Of a DNA stretch of 64,000 nucleotides, positions 1 to 9,414 are shown one piece after another. Made by a program: the position numbers and the translations under genes. The DNA lies in assembly GCA_021816925.1 (NCBI GenBank), contig JAKAWQ010000005.1, positions 1 to 64,000 of the forward strand, in the 5' to 3' direction. The notes beneath the pieces were generated by a model. It saw only the letters and a program-made list of their open reading frames with translations, did no database searches and was not told the origin of the DNA. This DNA comes from Pseudomonadota bacterium. GTDB lineage: Bacteria > Pseudomonadota > Alphaproteobacteria > Acetobacterales > Acetobacteraceae. The first letter of the stretch is position 1. Each line of letters opens with the position of its first letter.

Positions 1-1122
1 GTTCAGCGCCGTGGCAAGCTGGGCGCTGTCGGTGTCGATCTTCTCCACCACGCCCTGCTTGTGCTCGAACTGGTAGATGTTGTCCTGCAACTGCTTGTCC
101 AGCACGCGCCGGTCGGTGATCACGATGACGGAGGAAAACACCGGCTTATCGTCCGGCCCATGCAGGCCGGAGAGGTGGTGCGCGAGCCAGGCGATGGAGT
201 TGGACTTGCCGGAGCCGGCGCTGTGCTCGATCAGGTAGGAATGGCCGGCACCGCGGTCGGGCACGTCGCTGAGCAGCCTGATCACCGCGTCGAACTGGTG
301 AAAGCGCGGGAAGATGATCTCCTTGTCGCGCCCCTTCTCGGTCTTCTCGATATGGAGAAAGCGGGCGAGGATCTCCATCCAGGTATCCTTCGCCCAGACG
401 CTCTCCCACAGATAGGCGGTCTTGTAGCCGCTTGGATTGTCGGGATTGCCGGCGCGCGTGCCGCGCCCGCGGTTGAACGGCAGGAAATGCGTGCTCTTGC
501 CCGCAAGCCGCGTGGTCATGGAGACTTCGTCGGGATCGACGGCGAAATGCACGAGCGCGCGGGACTTCCAGCGCAGCAGGGGTTCGCGCGGGTCGCGATC
601 CTCGCGATACTGCGCGCGGGCGTGGGCCGCGGTCTGGCCGGTGAGCGGGTTCTTGAGTTCGGCGGTGGCGATCGGCAGCCCGTTCAGGGCGAGCACGACA
701 TCGATGGAAAGCGCGGGATCGCGCGTGGAATAATGGACCTGGCGGGTGATGGTGAGGATGTTTTTTTCCCACGCCGCGAGCGTTGCGGGGTTGCGGCCCG
801 AGGCCGGGCGGAAGAAGGCGAGGTGCAGCTTCACGCCGCTATCGGTGACGCCGTGGCGCAGGACATCCAGCGTGCCGCGCGCATCGAGAGCGCCGGCGAT
901 CAGGCGCGTCAGCCGCTCGGGCAAGACGGCCTCGCCGTGCATTCGGGCGAGTTTGTCCCACGCCTCGGGCTGGCTTTCGCGCAGGAACCGCAGCACGGTG
1001 GTCGGCCACAGCGCGAGCGCGGCATCGAAGCCGGCCGGGTCGCCCCTGGTGTAGCCGCCGGCGGCGAGGAGGCTATCCTCGATCGCCGCCTCGAAGCTCC
1101 GCTCGGTGTGGTCAAGCGCCAT
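1..1122 (-). CDS. hsdR: Type I restriction enzyme R subunit (HsdR), 3' end beyond window
   Basis: This is the ATP-dependent translocase/endonuclease subunit of a type I restriction-modification complex. It cuts DNA after translocation when the HsdS site is unmethylated. The first 374 residues are visible from the ATG at 1122 and the frame is open to the window edge. A PD-(D/E)xK nuclease core is seen, with an aspartate near residue 140 and TAELKNP near residue 155. It is followed by a Walker A motif, SAGSGKS, near residue 300. Family members are about 800-1,100 residues, so well over half lies outside the window. It is the last gene of the hsdM-hsdS-ORF-hsdR run and is separated from it by about 147 bases holding a strong inverted repeat. 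A run of seven T (A on the coding strand) at 761-767 is a possible indel hotspot, but the frame is intact there. Confidence 0.93.
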   Translation of the reverse strand, partial: MALDHTERSFEAAIEDSLLAAGGYTRGDPAGFDAALALWPTTVLRFLRESQPEAWDKLARMHGEAVLPERLTRLIAGALDARGTLDVLRHGVTDSGVKLHLAFFRPASGRNPATLAAWEKNILTITRQVHYSTRDPALSIDVVLALNGLPIATAELKNPLTGQTAAHARAQYREDRDPREPLLRWKSRALVHFAVDPDEVSMTTRLAGKSTHFLPFNRGRGTRAGNPDNPSGYKTAYLWESVWAKDTWMEILARFLHIEKTEKGRDKEIIFPRFHQFDAVIRLLSDVPDRGAGHSYLIEHSAGSGKSNSIAWLAHHLSGLHGPDDKPVFSSVIVITDRRVLDKQLQDNIYQFEHKQGVVEKIDTDSAQLATALN

Positions 1123-1155
1123 GCTGCCTCCAAGGCAGTCTGCCGATCCCGGACA

Positions 1156-1186
1156 AATGGACCAAATGCCCCCCATTTGGTCCATT
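1156..1186. repeat. Perfect 13-bp inverted repeat upstream of hsdR
   Basis: AATGGACCAAATG (1156-1168) and CATTTGGTCCATT (1174-1186) are exact reverse complements separated by five C. The repeat is much more AT-rich than its surroundings and ends 34 bases upstream of the hsdR start. No T run follows on either strand, so a protein-binding operator is as likely as a terminator or mRNA hairpin. Confidence 0.7.
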
Positions 1187-1269
1187 CAATGGCGAATTCG
1201 CTATTTCGGCCGCTGCTACCGTGCCGCCGGCCTTGGGCGGGATGTGGCGATATCGGTTGCTGAGGACGC

Positions 1270-2070
1270 TCACCATGGCGGCCCTTCGGTCTCTCCAGGG
1301 GCGATGGGCGGCGGTGCCGAGGGGACCAACGGGAAATCCGCGGGCGTGCGCATGGCCTGCCTGCCCGTCAGGAAAATTGGCATCGGCCTGTTTGGCCGTG
1401 CCATCATCTCGTGCTGCTTTGCCTTGTCACTGATCGCCGCTGCGGCGGCTATCGTATCAGTCCAAAGCCCGCGCGGATGGACAGTACGGAAGAAATTGCC
1501 GAGCACATCCCTGTATTCAAGGACGACTTCGTAGGTGTCGCCGGCTATTGCGTGGAAGACCTGAACGGGCGTCCAGGCGGAGCCATTCCAGATCTTCATG
1601 GTATCCTGCTCGGTGATCGCGACATCAATCTTGATGGCCTCCCCAGCACCGATCAGGCCGGAGACCGCGACAGGGCGGGTCAGGCGATATGCGTATTCCT
1701 CTCCCGGTCCACGCCGCATGTTGAGGTAGACGAGGATGTCTGTCGCCGGCCCGTGGCCCTTGTTTCGTAGATCGCCCCGTACATAAAGCCGGTCATACTC
1801 GACGTGCTGCTCGACGCCGGACATGGGCACTGCAAGCCTGCGAGTTTGGGGATCAAAGTCCGCACCGAATGGGTGCTGCTCGTCGACATGGACGAACTCG
1901 ATCACGCAAAACGGCCGCAAATCTTCCTGATGATGACGCTCGGCCTGCTTGATCCCCGCGACGGTGTCCTTGGCGAGATTGCGTGTATACCACGCGAGAT
2001 AGACCGTGCCGCCTGCCATCAGGGCGGTGACGAAGGCCAGGACTGCGTTGATCCAATCAGCCAGGGTCAT
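1270..2070 (-). CDS. Membrane-anchored protein of unknown function in the hsd operon
   Basis: A 266-residue protein of unknown function. Residues about 5-27 form one hydrophobic helix (LADWINAVLAFVTALMAGG and following). A charged linker and then a soluble, probably cytoplasmic domain follow, rich in beta-strand-like stretches such as VEYDRLYVRGDLRNKG. The C-terminus is proline-rich. The ATG at 2070 overlaps the hsdS stop codon (ATGA), so translation is probably coupled to the specificity subunit. No catalytic motif is recognised. Single-helix proteins of this kind occur as accessory genes in restriction and other defence loci. A role in tethering or sensing is a guess from context only. Confidence 0.7.
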   Translation of the reverse strand: MTLADWINAVLAFVTALMAGGTVYLAWYTRNLAKDTVAGIKQAERHHQEDLRPFCVIEFVHVDEQHPFGADFDPQTRRLAVPMSGVEQHVEYDRLYVRGDLRNKGHGPATDILVYLNMRRGPGEEYAYRLTRPVAVSGLIGAGEAIKIDVAITEQDTMKIWNGSAWTPVQVFHAIAGDTYEVVLEYRDVLGNFFRTVHPRGLWTDTIAAAAAISDKAKQHEMMARPNRPMPIFLTGRQAMRTPADFPLVPSAPPPIAPGETEGPPW

Positions 2071-3401
2071 TCGGCCGCCTCGGTTATGGTCGGTCTTGAA
2101 ACGTCGATCTGGCCGGTAACGGCGGCGGTGATCAGGGCGGTGCGGCGCTCGCGCAAGCGCTCGATCACTTCTGTGCTCTGGCGCGTCAGGCGGTCAAACT
2201 GTTCAAGCGACGAATCAAGGTATCGGACTATAGCCTCTTGCTCGGAGGCTGACGGCGCCGGCAGCGCTATACGGCCCAGCCAATCCGTCCTCAGCGTTTT
2301 GGTCCCATGCCCAGCTTCCTCAATGAGGCCGTCAAAGATGCCAGCACAAGCCGAGAGGAAATAGCGGAAGAACGCAGGCACGCCCGATGCCTTGAAAATC
2401 AAGGCCTTCATGTCTTGGTTAATAGTGACGGGATTGCTTGTCTCGGCGATCGGCACGCGCTTGGCAAGAATCATACCGCGAACTACGACCAGAATTGCAC
2501 CTGTCGGCAACATCGACAACCGCCCATCGGACAAAGCTTGCGGACTTACAGTATCCTCCGTCGTCGAAATGACGGGAATTTTCATATCCTTCGGCGTTAC
2601 CCAAGGTATGCCACCATTCCAATATGCAAGCGCGTCTTTGCTTGGCGTAGCGCCCCCTCGAACCAAAAACAGAAACTTCAAGGGCTTTATGTCCCACTCT
2701 ACCGGCACCGGTCCCAGCCACTCCACCCCACTCTCCTTCATCGGCGCGTTGGGGTCGAGGCCCTTGGTGACGGCGTGGGTGATGGTGGCCTGGCGCTTTT
2801 CGTCGAGCAGCGCGATCAACCGCTCCTGCGTCGCGATCAGCGCATCGATCTTCGCCGTCTCGCGGTCGAGGAAATCGGCGATGGCGTGCTGCTCGGCCGG
2901 AGGCGGCAGCGGGACAACGAAGTCCATCATGAACTCTGTGGGAACGCGCTTTTGGCCGCCTGCCCCATACATGCTCGCCGTTCCGAATTCCCGGAATGGG
3001 GCGGACCGAACGAGATGAAGTAGAAATCGACGGTCAAGCCCGCGACGCGCGCGTAAAACGTGAAACTCTGTTGAGCCGAAGCCGATTCCATTGGTCAGGC
3101 CGACAGCCTGCGCGGCTTTTCCATTCTCGAAGCAGGGCGTGATCTTGGCGACAAGAATGTCGCCATCAACGAAGTAGGTATAACCTGCCGCTACCTCGGC
3201 TAACGTCCTGCTCCGCGATGTGTCGATGGTACCATCTACGCCGACGGCTTCCATGGGCACGAATGTCACCTCAATGCAGTCGTCAAGATAGGAAGCCTCA
3301 GACTTTATTGGATTGACTGCTGCCACGAAGCGCGTGCGGGCTTCCCTCCAGTGCTCTGGAAGGCGATCTACCCAACCGGCACGAGAGGGACGGAATCTCA
3401 C
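2067..3401 (-). CDS. hsdS: Type I restriction-modification specificity subunit (HsdS)
   Basis: This is the DNA-recognition subunit that directs HsdM methylation and HsdR cleavage. At 444 residues it has the usual length and the two-half layout. Target-recognition domain 1 covers roughly residues 15-170 and a first helical conserved spacer covers about 170-225 (PPPAEQHAIADFLDRETAKID). Domain 2 covers about 235-390. A second spacer (SASEQEAIVRYLDSSLEQFDRL) forms the C-terminal coiled coil. The GTG start at 3401 overlaps the hsdM stop (GTGA). The recognition-domain DNA, especially 2400-2700, is visibly less GC-rich than its neighbours, as is common for exchanged specificity domains. The recognition sequence cannot be predicted from here. 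Confidence 0.95.
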   Translation of the reverse strand: MRFRPSRAGWVDRLPEHWREARTRFVAAVNPIKSEASYLDDCIEVTFVPMEAVGVDGTIDTSRSRTLAEVAAGYTYFVDGDILVAKITPCFENGKAAQAVGLTNGIGFGSTEFHVLRARRGLDRRFLLHLVRSAPFREFGTASMYGAGGQKRVPTEFMMDFVVPLPPPAEQHAIADFLDRETAKIDALIATQERLIALLDEKRQATITHAVTKGLDPNAPMKESGVEWLGPVPVEWDIKPLKFLFLVRGGATPSKDALAYWNGGIPWVTPKDMKIPVISTTEDTVSPQALSDGRLSMLPTGAILVVVRGMILAKRVPIAETSNPVTINQDMKALIFKASGVPAFFRYFLSACAGIFDGLIEEAGHGTKTLRTDWLGRIALPAPSASEQEAIVRYLDSSLEQFDRLTRQSTEVIERLRERRTALITAAVTGQIDVSRPTITEAAE

Positions 3402-5419
3402 CCCGCAATCTCCCGCAACAGCGAAAAAATCTCCGCCGAAAGCTGCTTCAGATCAGTGTCGATCTCGGTCAGGGGCCGCGGCGGGGTGTAGCGGTAGAAG
3501 TGCCGCGTGAAGGGAATCTCGTAGCCCTTGCGGGTCTTGGCCTCGTCCACCCACGCATCCGGGACATGCGGCAGCACCTCGCGGGCGAAATAGGCGCCGA
3601 TGTCGTCAGTGAGCGGCACGTTCTCGGTATCGCGCAACTCGGGATCAGGCTCGGGTGCGCTGCCCTTCTGGCAGGGCTCGGCCGTCTCGTCCCGTTCGCC
3701 CAGGCCGGCAAGGATGGCGTTGAACAGCGGCGTGGGCAGCTTCACTCCCCTGCCTTTGGACTGGGCGCGCTTGAACAGCGCGCGCAGATGCTCGGCAAAC
3801 GCCTCGCGATCCTGCCACACGCGCTCGGCCGCCGAACGCCGCAGCACGTCGAGAATCGCCGCCTTCGCAGCACTCCCCTCCGCCGCCTCAGCGGCACCGG
3901 CAGCACCCTTCTTCTTGCTGGTCCCCAGCGCCTTGAAGGCCGAAACCTCCGCCAGCGTCGCCAGCCGCTCCGGCGTGATGGCGAAATTCAGCCGCAAGGG
4001 CCGCTCCACCGTGATGCGCCAATAGCCGAAATCCTCGTTGGCGAGGATTTTCGACTGCTCGCCCTCCGCGCACTCTCCGAACAGCTTGGTGATCTCGCGG
4101 ATCGCCGCTTCCGGGATCAGGTTCCGCTTGTTCCCCAGGCTGCGCCGCATCTTCTCGAACATCGACGTCGCGTCGATCAGTTGCACGCGGCCGCGGCGTT
4201 CGCGTGATTTCCGGTTGGTGATGATCCAGATGTAGGTGCTGATGCCGGTGTTGTAGAATAACTGGTCGGGCAGGCCGATGATCGCCTCCAGCCAATCGTT
4301 CTCGATGATCCAGCGGCGGATCTCGCTCTCACCCGAACCCGCCCCGCCGGTGAAGAGAGGAGAACCGTTCAGCACCACGGCGAGGCGCGACGGTCGCCCG
4401 CCCTGATGGAACTTGCTGATCATGTGCTGGACGAACAGCAGCGACCCATCCGAGACGCGCGGCAGCCCGGCGCCGAACCGGCCGGCGAAGCCGCGCTTCT
4501 CATGTTCCTCGGTGATCTCGCGCTCGACCTTCTTCCAATCGACGCCGAACGGCGGGTTGGACAGGCAGTAGTCGAAGGTCTTGCCGGCCTGCCCGTCCTC
4601 GGTGAAGGAATTGCCGAAGGCGATCCCTCCCGGTTCCTGGCCTTTGATCAGCAGGTCGGACTTGCAGATCGCGTAGCTTTCCGGGTTCAGCTCCTGCCCG
4701 AACGCAACCAGCTTCGCCGCCGGGTTCAACTCGCGCAGATACTCTTCGGCCACCGAGAGCATGCCGCCGGTGCCGCAGGCGGGGTCGTACAGGGTACGGA
4801 TCACGCCGCGCTGGGCCAGCGCCTCGGTGTCCTCGGTCAGCAGCAGGTTGACCATCAGGCGGATCACCTCCCGCGGGGTGAAATGCTCGCCCGCGGTCTC
4901 GTTGGAGGCTTCTGAGAAGCGGCGGATCAGCTCCTCGAAGATGGTGCCCATCGCGAGGTTGGAGACGCGCTCGGGGTGCAGGTCGATCTCGGCGAATTTC
5001 TGCACGATGAGGTAGAGCAGGTTGGACCGCTCCAGCCGCGCGATCTGGTTCGGCAGGTCGAAATGGCTGACGAAGATGTCCTGGATGTTGGCGGAGAACC
5101 CATTCAGATAGGCGCGCAGATTGTCCTCGATCCCGGCGGGGTCGGCACGCAGCAGCGCGAAGGTGAAGCGGGCGGCGTTGTGGAAGCCCTGGCCGGCGGC
5201 GCGGTTGAGCAGGGCCTCGCGCATCGCGGGATCGGCCTTTTCGGGTAGCGTTCTGGCTGCCTTCAGCACGGCATCCTTGGTCGGCTCCAGCAGGCAATCG
5301 AGCCGGCGCAGCACGGTGAAGGGCAGGATCACCTTGCCATAATCGGCCGCCTTGTAGTCGCCGCGCAGCAGTTCCGCGACCGACCAGATGAAGGAGACGA
5401 TATCCGAATGACCGTTCAA
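3398..5419 (-). CDS. hsdM: Type I restriction-modification methyltransferase (HsdM)
   Basis: This is the N6-adenine methyltransferase subunit of the type I complex. The N-terminal helical domain starts with the family-typical HSDIVSFIWSVAELLRGDY. The SAM-binding motif DPACGTGGM and the catalytic NPPFG motif are both present, followed by a long C-terminal HsdS-contacting region. I place the start at a TTG at 5419, giving 673 residues, because homology begins there and a GAGGGG Shine-Dalgarno lies just upstream. The frame stays open to 5533 but the extra 38 residues look non-native. It is the first gene of the hsd operon and is coupled to hsdS by a four-base overlap. Confidence 0.94.
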   Translation of the reverse strand: MNGHSDIVSFIWSVAELLRGDYKAADYGKVILPFTVLRRLDCLLEPTKDAVLKAARTLPEKADPAMREALLNRAAGQGFHNAARFTFALLRADPAGIEDNLRAYLNGFSANIQDIFVSHFDLPNQIARLERSNLLYLIVQKFAEIDLHPERVSNLAMGTIFEELIRRFSEASNETAGEHFTPREVIRLMVNLLLTEDTEALAQRGVIRTLYDPACGTGGMLSVAEEYLRELNPAAKLVAFGQELNPESYAICKSDLLIKGQEPGGIAFGNSFTEDGQAGKTFDYCLSNPPFGVDWKKVEREITEEHEKRGFAGRFGAGLPRVSDGSLLFVQHMISKFHQGGRPSRLAVVLNGSPLFTGGAGSGESEIRRWIIENDWLEAIIGLPDQLFYNTGISTYIWIITNRKSRERRGRVQLIDATSMFEKMRRSLGNKRNLIPEAAIREITKLFGECAEGEQSKILANEDFGYWRITVERPLRLNFAITPERLATLAEVSAFKALGTSKKKGAAGAAEAAEGSAAKAAILDVLRRSAAERVWQDREAFAEHLRALFKRAQSKGRGVKLPTPLFNAILAGLGERDETAEPCQKGSAPEPDPELRDTENVPLTDDIGAYFAREVLPHVPDAWVDEAKTRKGYEIPFTRHFYRYTPPRPLTEIDTDLKQLSAEIFSLLREIAG

Positions 5420-5460
5420 GCCCGCTTCCCCTCGTTTTTCATCCCCATGGCGCCGTGCCG

Positions 5461-5604
5461 TCACCGGGCCATGGCCGCCGCCAGCTTCCGGTCGAGCGTG
5501 ACCAGCTCGCCGCCCAGCGCGCGGGCGAGCCACAGATAGCTCGCGTCATAGGCGGTCAAACCCGTTGCCTCGGCGAGGTCAAGCGCTGCGCCCTCGCCCG
5601 CGCG
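5461..5604 (-). pseudogene. C-terminal remnant of a VapC-type PIN toxin
   Basis: The last 46 or so residues of this reading frame match the C-terminal part of VapC PIN-domain ribonucleases. ALDLAEATGLTAYDASYLWL is followed by LVTLDRKLAAA, with the conserved aspartates. No N-terminal half with the first catalytic aspartate is present. Upstream DNA in the same frame is low-complexity GC-rich sequence. No antitoxin is adjacent. It therefore looks like a deletion scar between the hsd operon and the DUF499 cassette. Confidence 0.7.
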
Positions 5605-5881
5605 AGCAGCTGCACCGCCGCCGAACGACGGCTGAACAGAGAGCATAGAGCTCGCTCTCCCGGTCACCACCGCCGAACACTCCACCGCCGCCCTGCTCAC
5701 AACCCTAACCGGCCCGCCCGCCACCACCCCACCCCTCGGCCCCCTCGTCTCGGGCAACCATCGTTTTCCACCCCGCCGCCCCGCCTTGCCTCGCCCGCCG
5801 ATCCGCGCGACCCTCACCCATCGCACATCCGCCCACCTGCGCCCGAACCCCGCCCGCGCCCCGATTCTCCGGAACCCCGCC
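5605..5881. other. C-rich intergenic region between the hsd and DUF499 gene blocks
   Basis: About 280 bases between the PIN-toxin remnant and the DUF499 gene. The plus strand is strongly C-rich, with many CCCGCC and CCACC runs. It must contain the promoter of the plus-strand cassette, but no clear -35/-10 pair, operator or terminator was recognised. Confidence 0.5.
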
Positions 5882-8800
5882 GTGACGCCCACCATCTTCG
5901 ACCTCTGCGAGCCGCGCGAAGACGTCGCCGCCGGCATCGTAACGGACGCCGACTACGCGGCCGACCTCGCGCAGGTCGTCAACGGCACCGCACCCGCCTC
6001 CTACCTCGACGCCGCCCTCTTCTTTGCCAACACCTACCCGACACGCGGCCTCCGTAACCTCCTCGACAACGTCTGCCGCCGCCTCGCCGGCTCCCTCTCG
6101 GCAGCGTCCGTCTTCCGCCTCGACACCAGCTTCGGCGGCGGCAAAACCCACGCTCTGATCGCCCTCGTCCACGCCGCGCGCGGCATGCGTGGCGTCGCCA
6201 GCTCCGCCGAATTCCTCGACCCCGCTCTCCTCCCGCGCGGCCCCGTCCGCATCGCCGAATTCGACGGCGAGAACGCCGACCCCCTGAACGGCCGCCGCAT
6301 GGGCGATGGCATCCTCGCCCGCACCCCCTGGGGCGAAATCGCCTACCGTCTCGCCGGCGCCGCCGGCTACGAGCGTCTCCGGGTCTCCGACGAGAAAATG
6401 GGCGCCCCCGGCGCCGAAACCCTCCGCGAGCTCTTCGGCGGCGAACCCACCCTCATCCTCCTCGACGAGCTCGCCGTCTGGCTTCGCAAGGTCCGCAACC
6501 TCCCCGGCGTGCGCGATCAGCTCTCGCCCTTCCTTCAGGGCCTGTTCAAGGCCGTGGACTCGGCCCCCAACGCCGCCGTCGTCTTCACGCTCTCCCTCGG
6601 TAAGGAGGGCCGCGCCCCCGACGCCCACGGCGACGAGGCGATCTTTGTCGCCGAACGCATGGCCGAGGCCGAAAGCGTCGCCGCACGCAAGGCAACCCTT
6701 CTCAACCCGACCGAGGACGACGAAACGCCCCTCGTCCTCCGCCGACGCCTCTTCCGCTCGATCGACGATGAGCGGGCCGCCGCCGTCATCGACGCCTACC
6801 GCGCGCTCTGGTCCGAGCGCCGCGAAGACCTGAGCCCCGAGGCCTCCGAGCCCGCCACCGCCGACGCCTTCCGCGCGAGCTTTCCCTTCCACCCCGAAGT
6901 GCTCGACGTCCTCACCGCCAAGACCGCCACGCTCGCCAACTTCCAGCGCGTTCGCGGCATGCTCCGCATCCTCGGCCGCACCATCGGCCAGCTCTGGAAG
7001 CTCCGCCCGCCCGACGCAAGCGCACTCCACCTCCACCACATCGACCCCGGCTTCGCACCCATTTACCAGGAGATCGTGACGCGCCTTGGCATGGCGATGT
7101 TCGTCCCCGCCATCCGCAACGACATCTCCGCCGAACCGGGCCACCTCGGCCTCGCCCAGGAGATCGACCGCGACCACTTCAAGGGCCTCGCCCCCTACGC
7201 TGAGTACGTCGCCCGCACCATTTTTCTCCACTCGCTCGCCGACAAGGATTCGCTCAAAGGCGTCACTCGCGAGCGCCTTCGCTACGCCATGCTCGGCCCT
7301 GCGCTCGACATCAGCTTCCTCAACAGCGCCCGCACCCGCTTCATCCAGGAATCCGCCTACCTCGACGATCGCCCGGGCGCGCCCATGCGCTTCATGGCCG
7401 AAGCGAACCTCACGCAACTGATCCGCCGCGAGGAGCGCAACGTCGATCCGGGCGAAGTCCGCGCCAATCTCAAGGATCGCATCCACGAGATTTTCGCCGG
7501 CCCCGCCCTCGAGCTCGTCCACTTCCCCGGCGGCCCCTTCGACATCGCCGACGACGTCGGCAATGGCCGGCCCCGCCTCGCCACCATGTCCTACGACGCC
7601 CTCGCCGTCAGCGGCGCCGTGGACGCCGTGCCCGACCTCATCCGCCGCTGTTACGAACGAAAAGGCACCGAGGGCACCACCTTCCGCGCGCTCCGCAACA
7701 ACCTCCTCTTCATCGTCGCCGATGAGGCAAAGCTCCCGGACATGCGCGCATCCATGGTCCGCCGCCTCGCCCTCCAGGAACTGAAGAAGCCCCATCGCCT
7801 CGCCCAGCTCGCCGAGCATCAGCGCGACGATGTCCTGAAGCGCGAGCGCCAATCCGAAACCACCGCCGCGATCGCCGTGCAGCAGTGCTACCGGCATCTC
7901 TTCTACCCCGCGAAAGGCTCCTCGATCCCGCCCACCGATCTCGCGCACACTGCGATCGAGCTCGGCTCCGCCTCCGAGCGCCCCGGCTCCGGCCAGCAAC
8001 AGGTCGTCCGCCAGTTGCGTGAGTTGAACAAGCTCCGCCTCGCCGAAGACCAGCCCGACAACCCGACTTACATCCGCGACCGCACGCCTCTCCGCAACGG
8101 CCAGATCAGCACGGCGGCCCTGCGCGAGGAATTCCGCCGCGACCCCGCACTCCCGATCCTCGCCGGCGACGACATTTTCAAGAAGGCGATCCGCAACGGC
8201 GTCGAGCAGGGCGAATACGTCTATCGGCGCGGCGATCTGCTCTACGGCAAGGGCGACCCCCAGGCCCTGATCGACATCACCGAAGACGCAACGATCTTCA
8301 CAATGGCATTCGCGGCCGAACACGGCATCTGGCCGCGCGCCGCGGTGAAGCCGGCCAAGCCCGAACGCCCCGAGCCACGCCGCGAGCCACTCGAGGTCGG
8401 CGAGCTCCCAGTCAAGCCAATCACGGCCGCTTCTTCCGCCGCCGAGACGACCACCCGCCCGCCCGCCCTCTCGGCCGAGGGCGTGCTCAAGGAAGCCCTC
8501 ACCGTCCTCTGGGAAAAAGCCCGCAAGGACCACCTCCCGGCCCTCGCCTGGCTCGAGATACGCATGTTCGAAGCCGCCGACGCCTTCCGCCTGCTCGGCG
8601 CCGTCGCCGCCGTTCCGAACGCCAGGCGCGAAGTGAAGCTCGCCGGCGACTACCAGACCCTGGGCGGCTCGACGATGGAACTGCACTTCAGCGGCACGCC
8701 GGACGACGCCAAGCCCGTCAAGGACTTCATCGAGCCCCAGCTCCGCGCCGCCGCCGAGCGCCACGTCACAGCCTCTTTCCGCCTGACCTTCGAGAATGGC

Positions 8801-8902
8801 CTCTCCCTCGCCGGCGACGCCCCGGAAAGGCTTGCCGAACGTCTCACGCGCTTCGCCTCCGGCGCCGCTTACGTCTCCGCCTCCGCCGGCGCCGCGCCAT
8901 GA
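5882..8902 (+). CDS. DUF499 P-loop ATPase (COG1483-like) of a defence cassette
   Basis: A 1,006-residue AAA+-like ATPase of the DUF499/COG1483 family. It starts at a GTG that opens the typical N-terminus TPTIFDLCEPREDV. The frame is open upstream to 5786, but that part lacks family character. The Walker A motif TSFGGGKTH lies near residue 82 and a Walker B LILLDELAVW near residue 191. The C-terminal third has a basic, alanine- and proline-rich linker and a final compact domain. Proteins of this family occur in defence islands next to DUF1156 methylases and helicases, as here. The biochemical role is not established; a motor or loader for the methylase/helicase partners is an inference. The stop overlaps the next start (ATGA). 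Codons are dominated by C-ending triplets (CTC, GCC, CGC), unlike the core genes later in the window. Confidence 0.88.
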   Translation: MTPTIFDLCEPREDVAAGIVTDADYAADLAQVVNGTAPASYLDAALFFANTYPTRGLRNLLDNVCRRLAGSLSAASVFRLDTSFGGGKTHALIALVHAARGMRGVASSAEFLDPALLPRGPVRIAEFDGENADPLNGRRMGDGILARTPWGEIAYRLAGAAGYERLRVSDEKMGAPGAETLRELFGGEPTLILLDELAVWLRKVRNLPGVRDQLSPFLQGLFKAVDSAPNAAVVFTLSLGKEGRAPDAHGDEAIFVAERMAEAESVAARKATLLNPTEDDETPLVLRRRLFRSIDDERAAAVIDAYRALWSERREDLSPEASEPATADAFRASFPFHPEVLDVLTAKTATLANFQRVRGMLRILGRTIGQLWKLRPPDASALHLHHIDPGFAPIYQEIVTRLGMAMFVPAIRNDISAEPGHLGLAQEIDRDHFKGLAPYAEYVARTIFLHSLADKDSLKGVTRERLRYAMLGPALDISFLNSARTRFIQESAYLDDRPGAPMRFMAEANLTQLIRREERNVDPGEVRANLKDRIHEIFAGPALELVHFPGGPFDIADDVGNGRPRLATMSYDALAVSGAVDAVPDLIRRCYERKGTEGTTFRALRNNLLFIVADEAKLPDMRASMVRRLALQELKKPHRLAQLAEHQRDDVLKRERQSETTAAIAVQQCYRHLFYPAKGSSIPPTDLAHTAIELGSASERPGSGQQQVVRQLRELNKLRLAEDQPDNPTYIRDRTPLRNGQISTAALREEFRRDPALPILAGDDIFKKAIRNGVEQGEYVYRRGDLLYGKGDPQALIDITEDATIFTMAFAAEHGIWPRAAVKPAKPERPEPRREPLEVGELPVKPITAASSAAETTTRPPALSAEGVLKEALTVLWEKARKDHLPALAWLEIRMFEAADAFRLLGAVAAVPNARREVKLAGDYQTLGGSTMELHFSGTPDDAKPVKDFIEPQLRAAAERHVTASFRLTFENGLSLAGDAPERLAERLTRFASGAAYVSASAGAAP

Positions 8903-9414
8903 ACGTCCCCGCTCTCGCGGAAACCGCGCTCCCCATCTACGAGGTTCGCCTCCTTCGCGCCCCCGGCAGCACGCCCGAAATCTCCATCTGGCAGATGCCC
9001 GCGCGCGCGACCCCGCACATCCGCGAGCCGCTGCGCCTGGGCGGCCTCGCCGGCCGCAACCTCGAGCTCGTCGAGCATCGCGTGCTCCGCCGCCTCGCCG
9101 CCACCGGCCTCCGCGCCGACTATGCCCCGGCCGCCACGCGCACAGCGCGCGGCCATGCGCTCGACGAGCAGACCGCTCTCCGCCTCGCGCTTCTCTTCCG
9201 CGCCCTCGCCCCGATGCGCGATCGCACCCGCATGCGCGCCGTCGCCGAAGGGATCGAGGCCATGGGCCGCGAAGAGGCCGCCTATTGGCTCGGCATGACG
9301 CTCCACCGCCCCAACCCGCGCCGCGTCCTCACCGCGCTCCGTTACCTCCTCACCGATCCCGCGCCGCCGCACCAGGCCCCAGGGCCATTCCCGGGGCCCG
9401 CCCCGGCGCAATGA
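8899..9414 (+). CDS. Uncharacterised small protein coupled to DUF499 and HD genes
   Basis: A 171-residue protein with no recognised motif. Its ATG overlaps the DUF499 stop, and its own stop overlaps the start of the HD gene, so the three are almost certainly co-translated. The sequence is arginine- and leucine-rich with several amphipathic helices (ALRLALLFRALAPMRDRTRM) and ends in a proline-rich tail. There is no transmembrane segment and no signal peptide. Its strict linkage suggests a dedicated subunit of the DUF499 machine, but nothing in the sequence proves that. Confidence 0.75.
   Translation: MNVPALAETALPIYEVRLLRAPGSTPEISIWQMPARATPHIREPLRLGGLAGRNLELVEHRVLRRLAATGLRADYAPAATRTARGHALDEQTALRLALLFRALAPMRDRTRMRAVAEGIEAMGREEAAYWLGMTLHRPNPRRVLTALRYLLTDPAPPHQAPGPFPGPAPAQ

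Noticed and set aside
5705-8764. A 1,019-residue open frame on the minus strand opposite the DUF499 gene
   Set aside because: It is an antisense shadow caused by the high GC and C-ending codons of the DUF499 gene. Its translation is low-complexity Gly/Ala/Glu with no motif.
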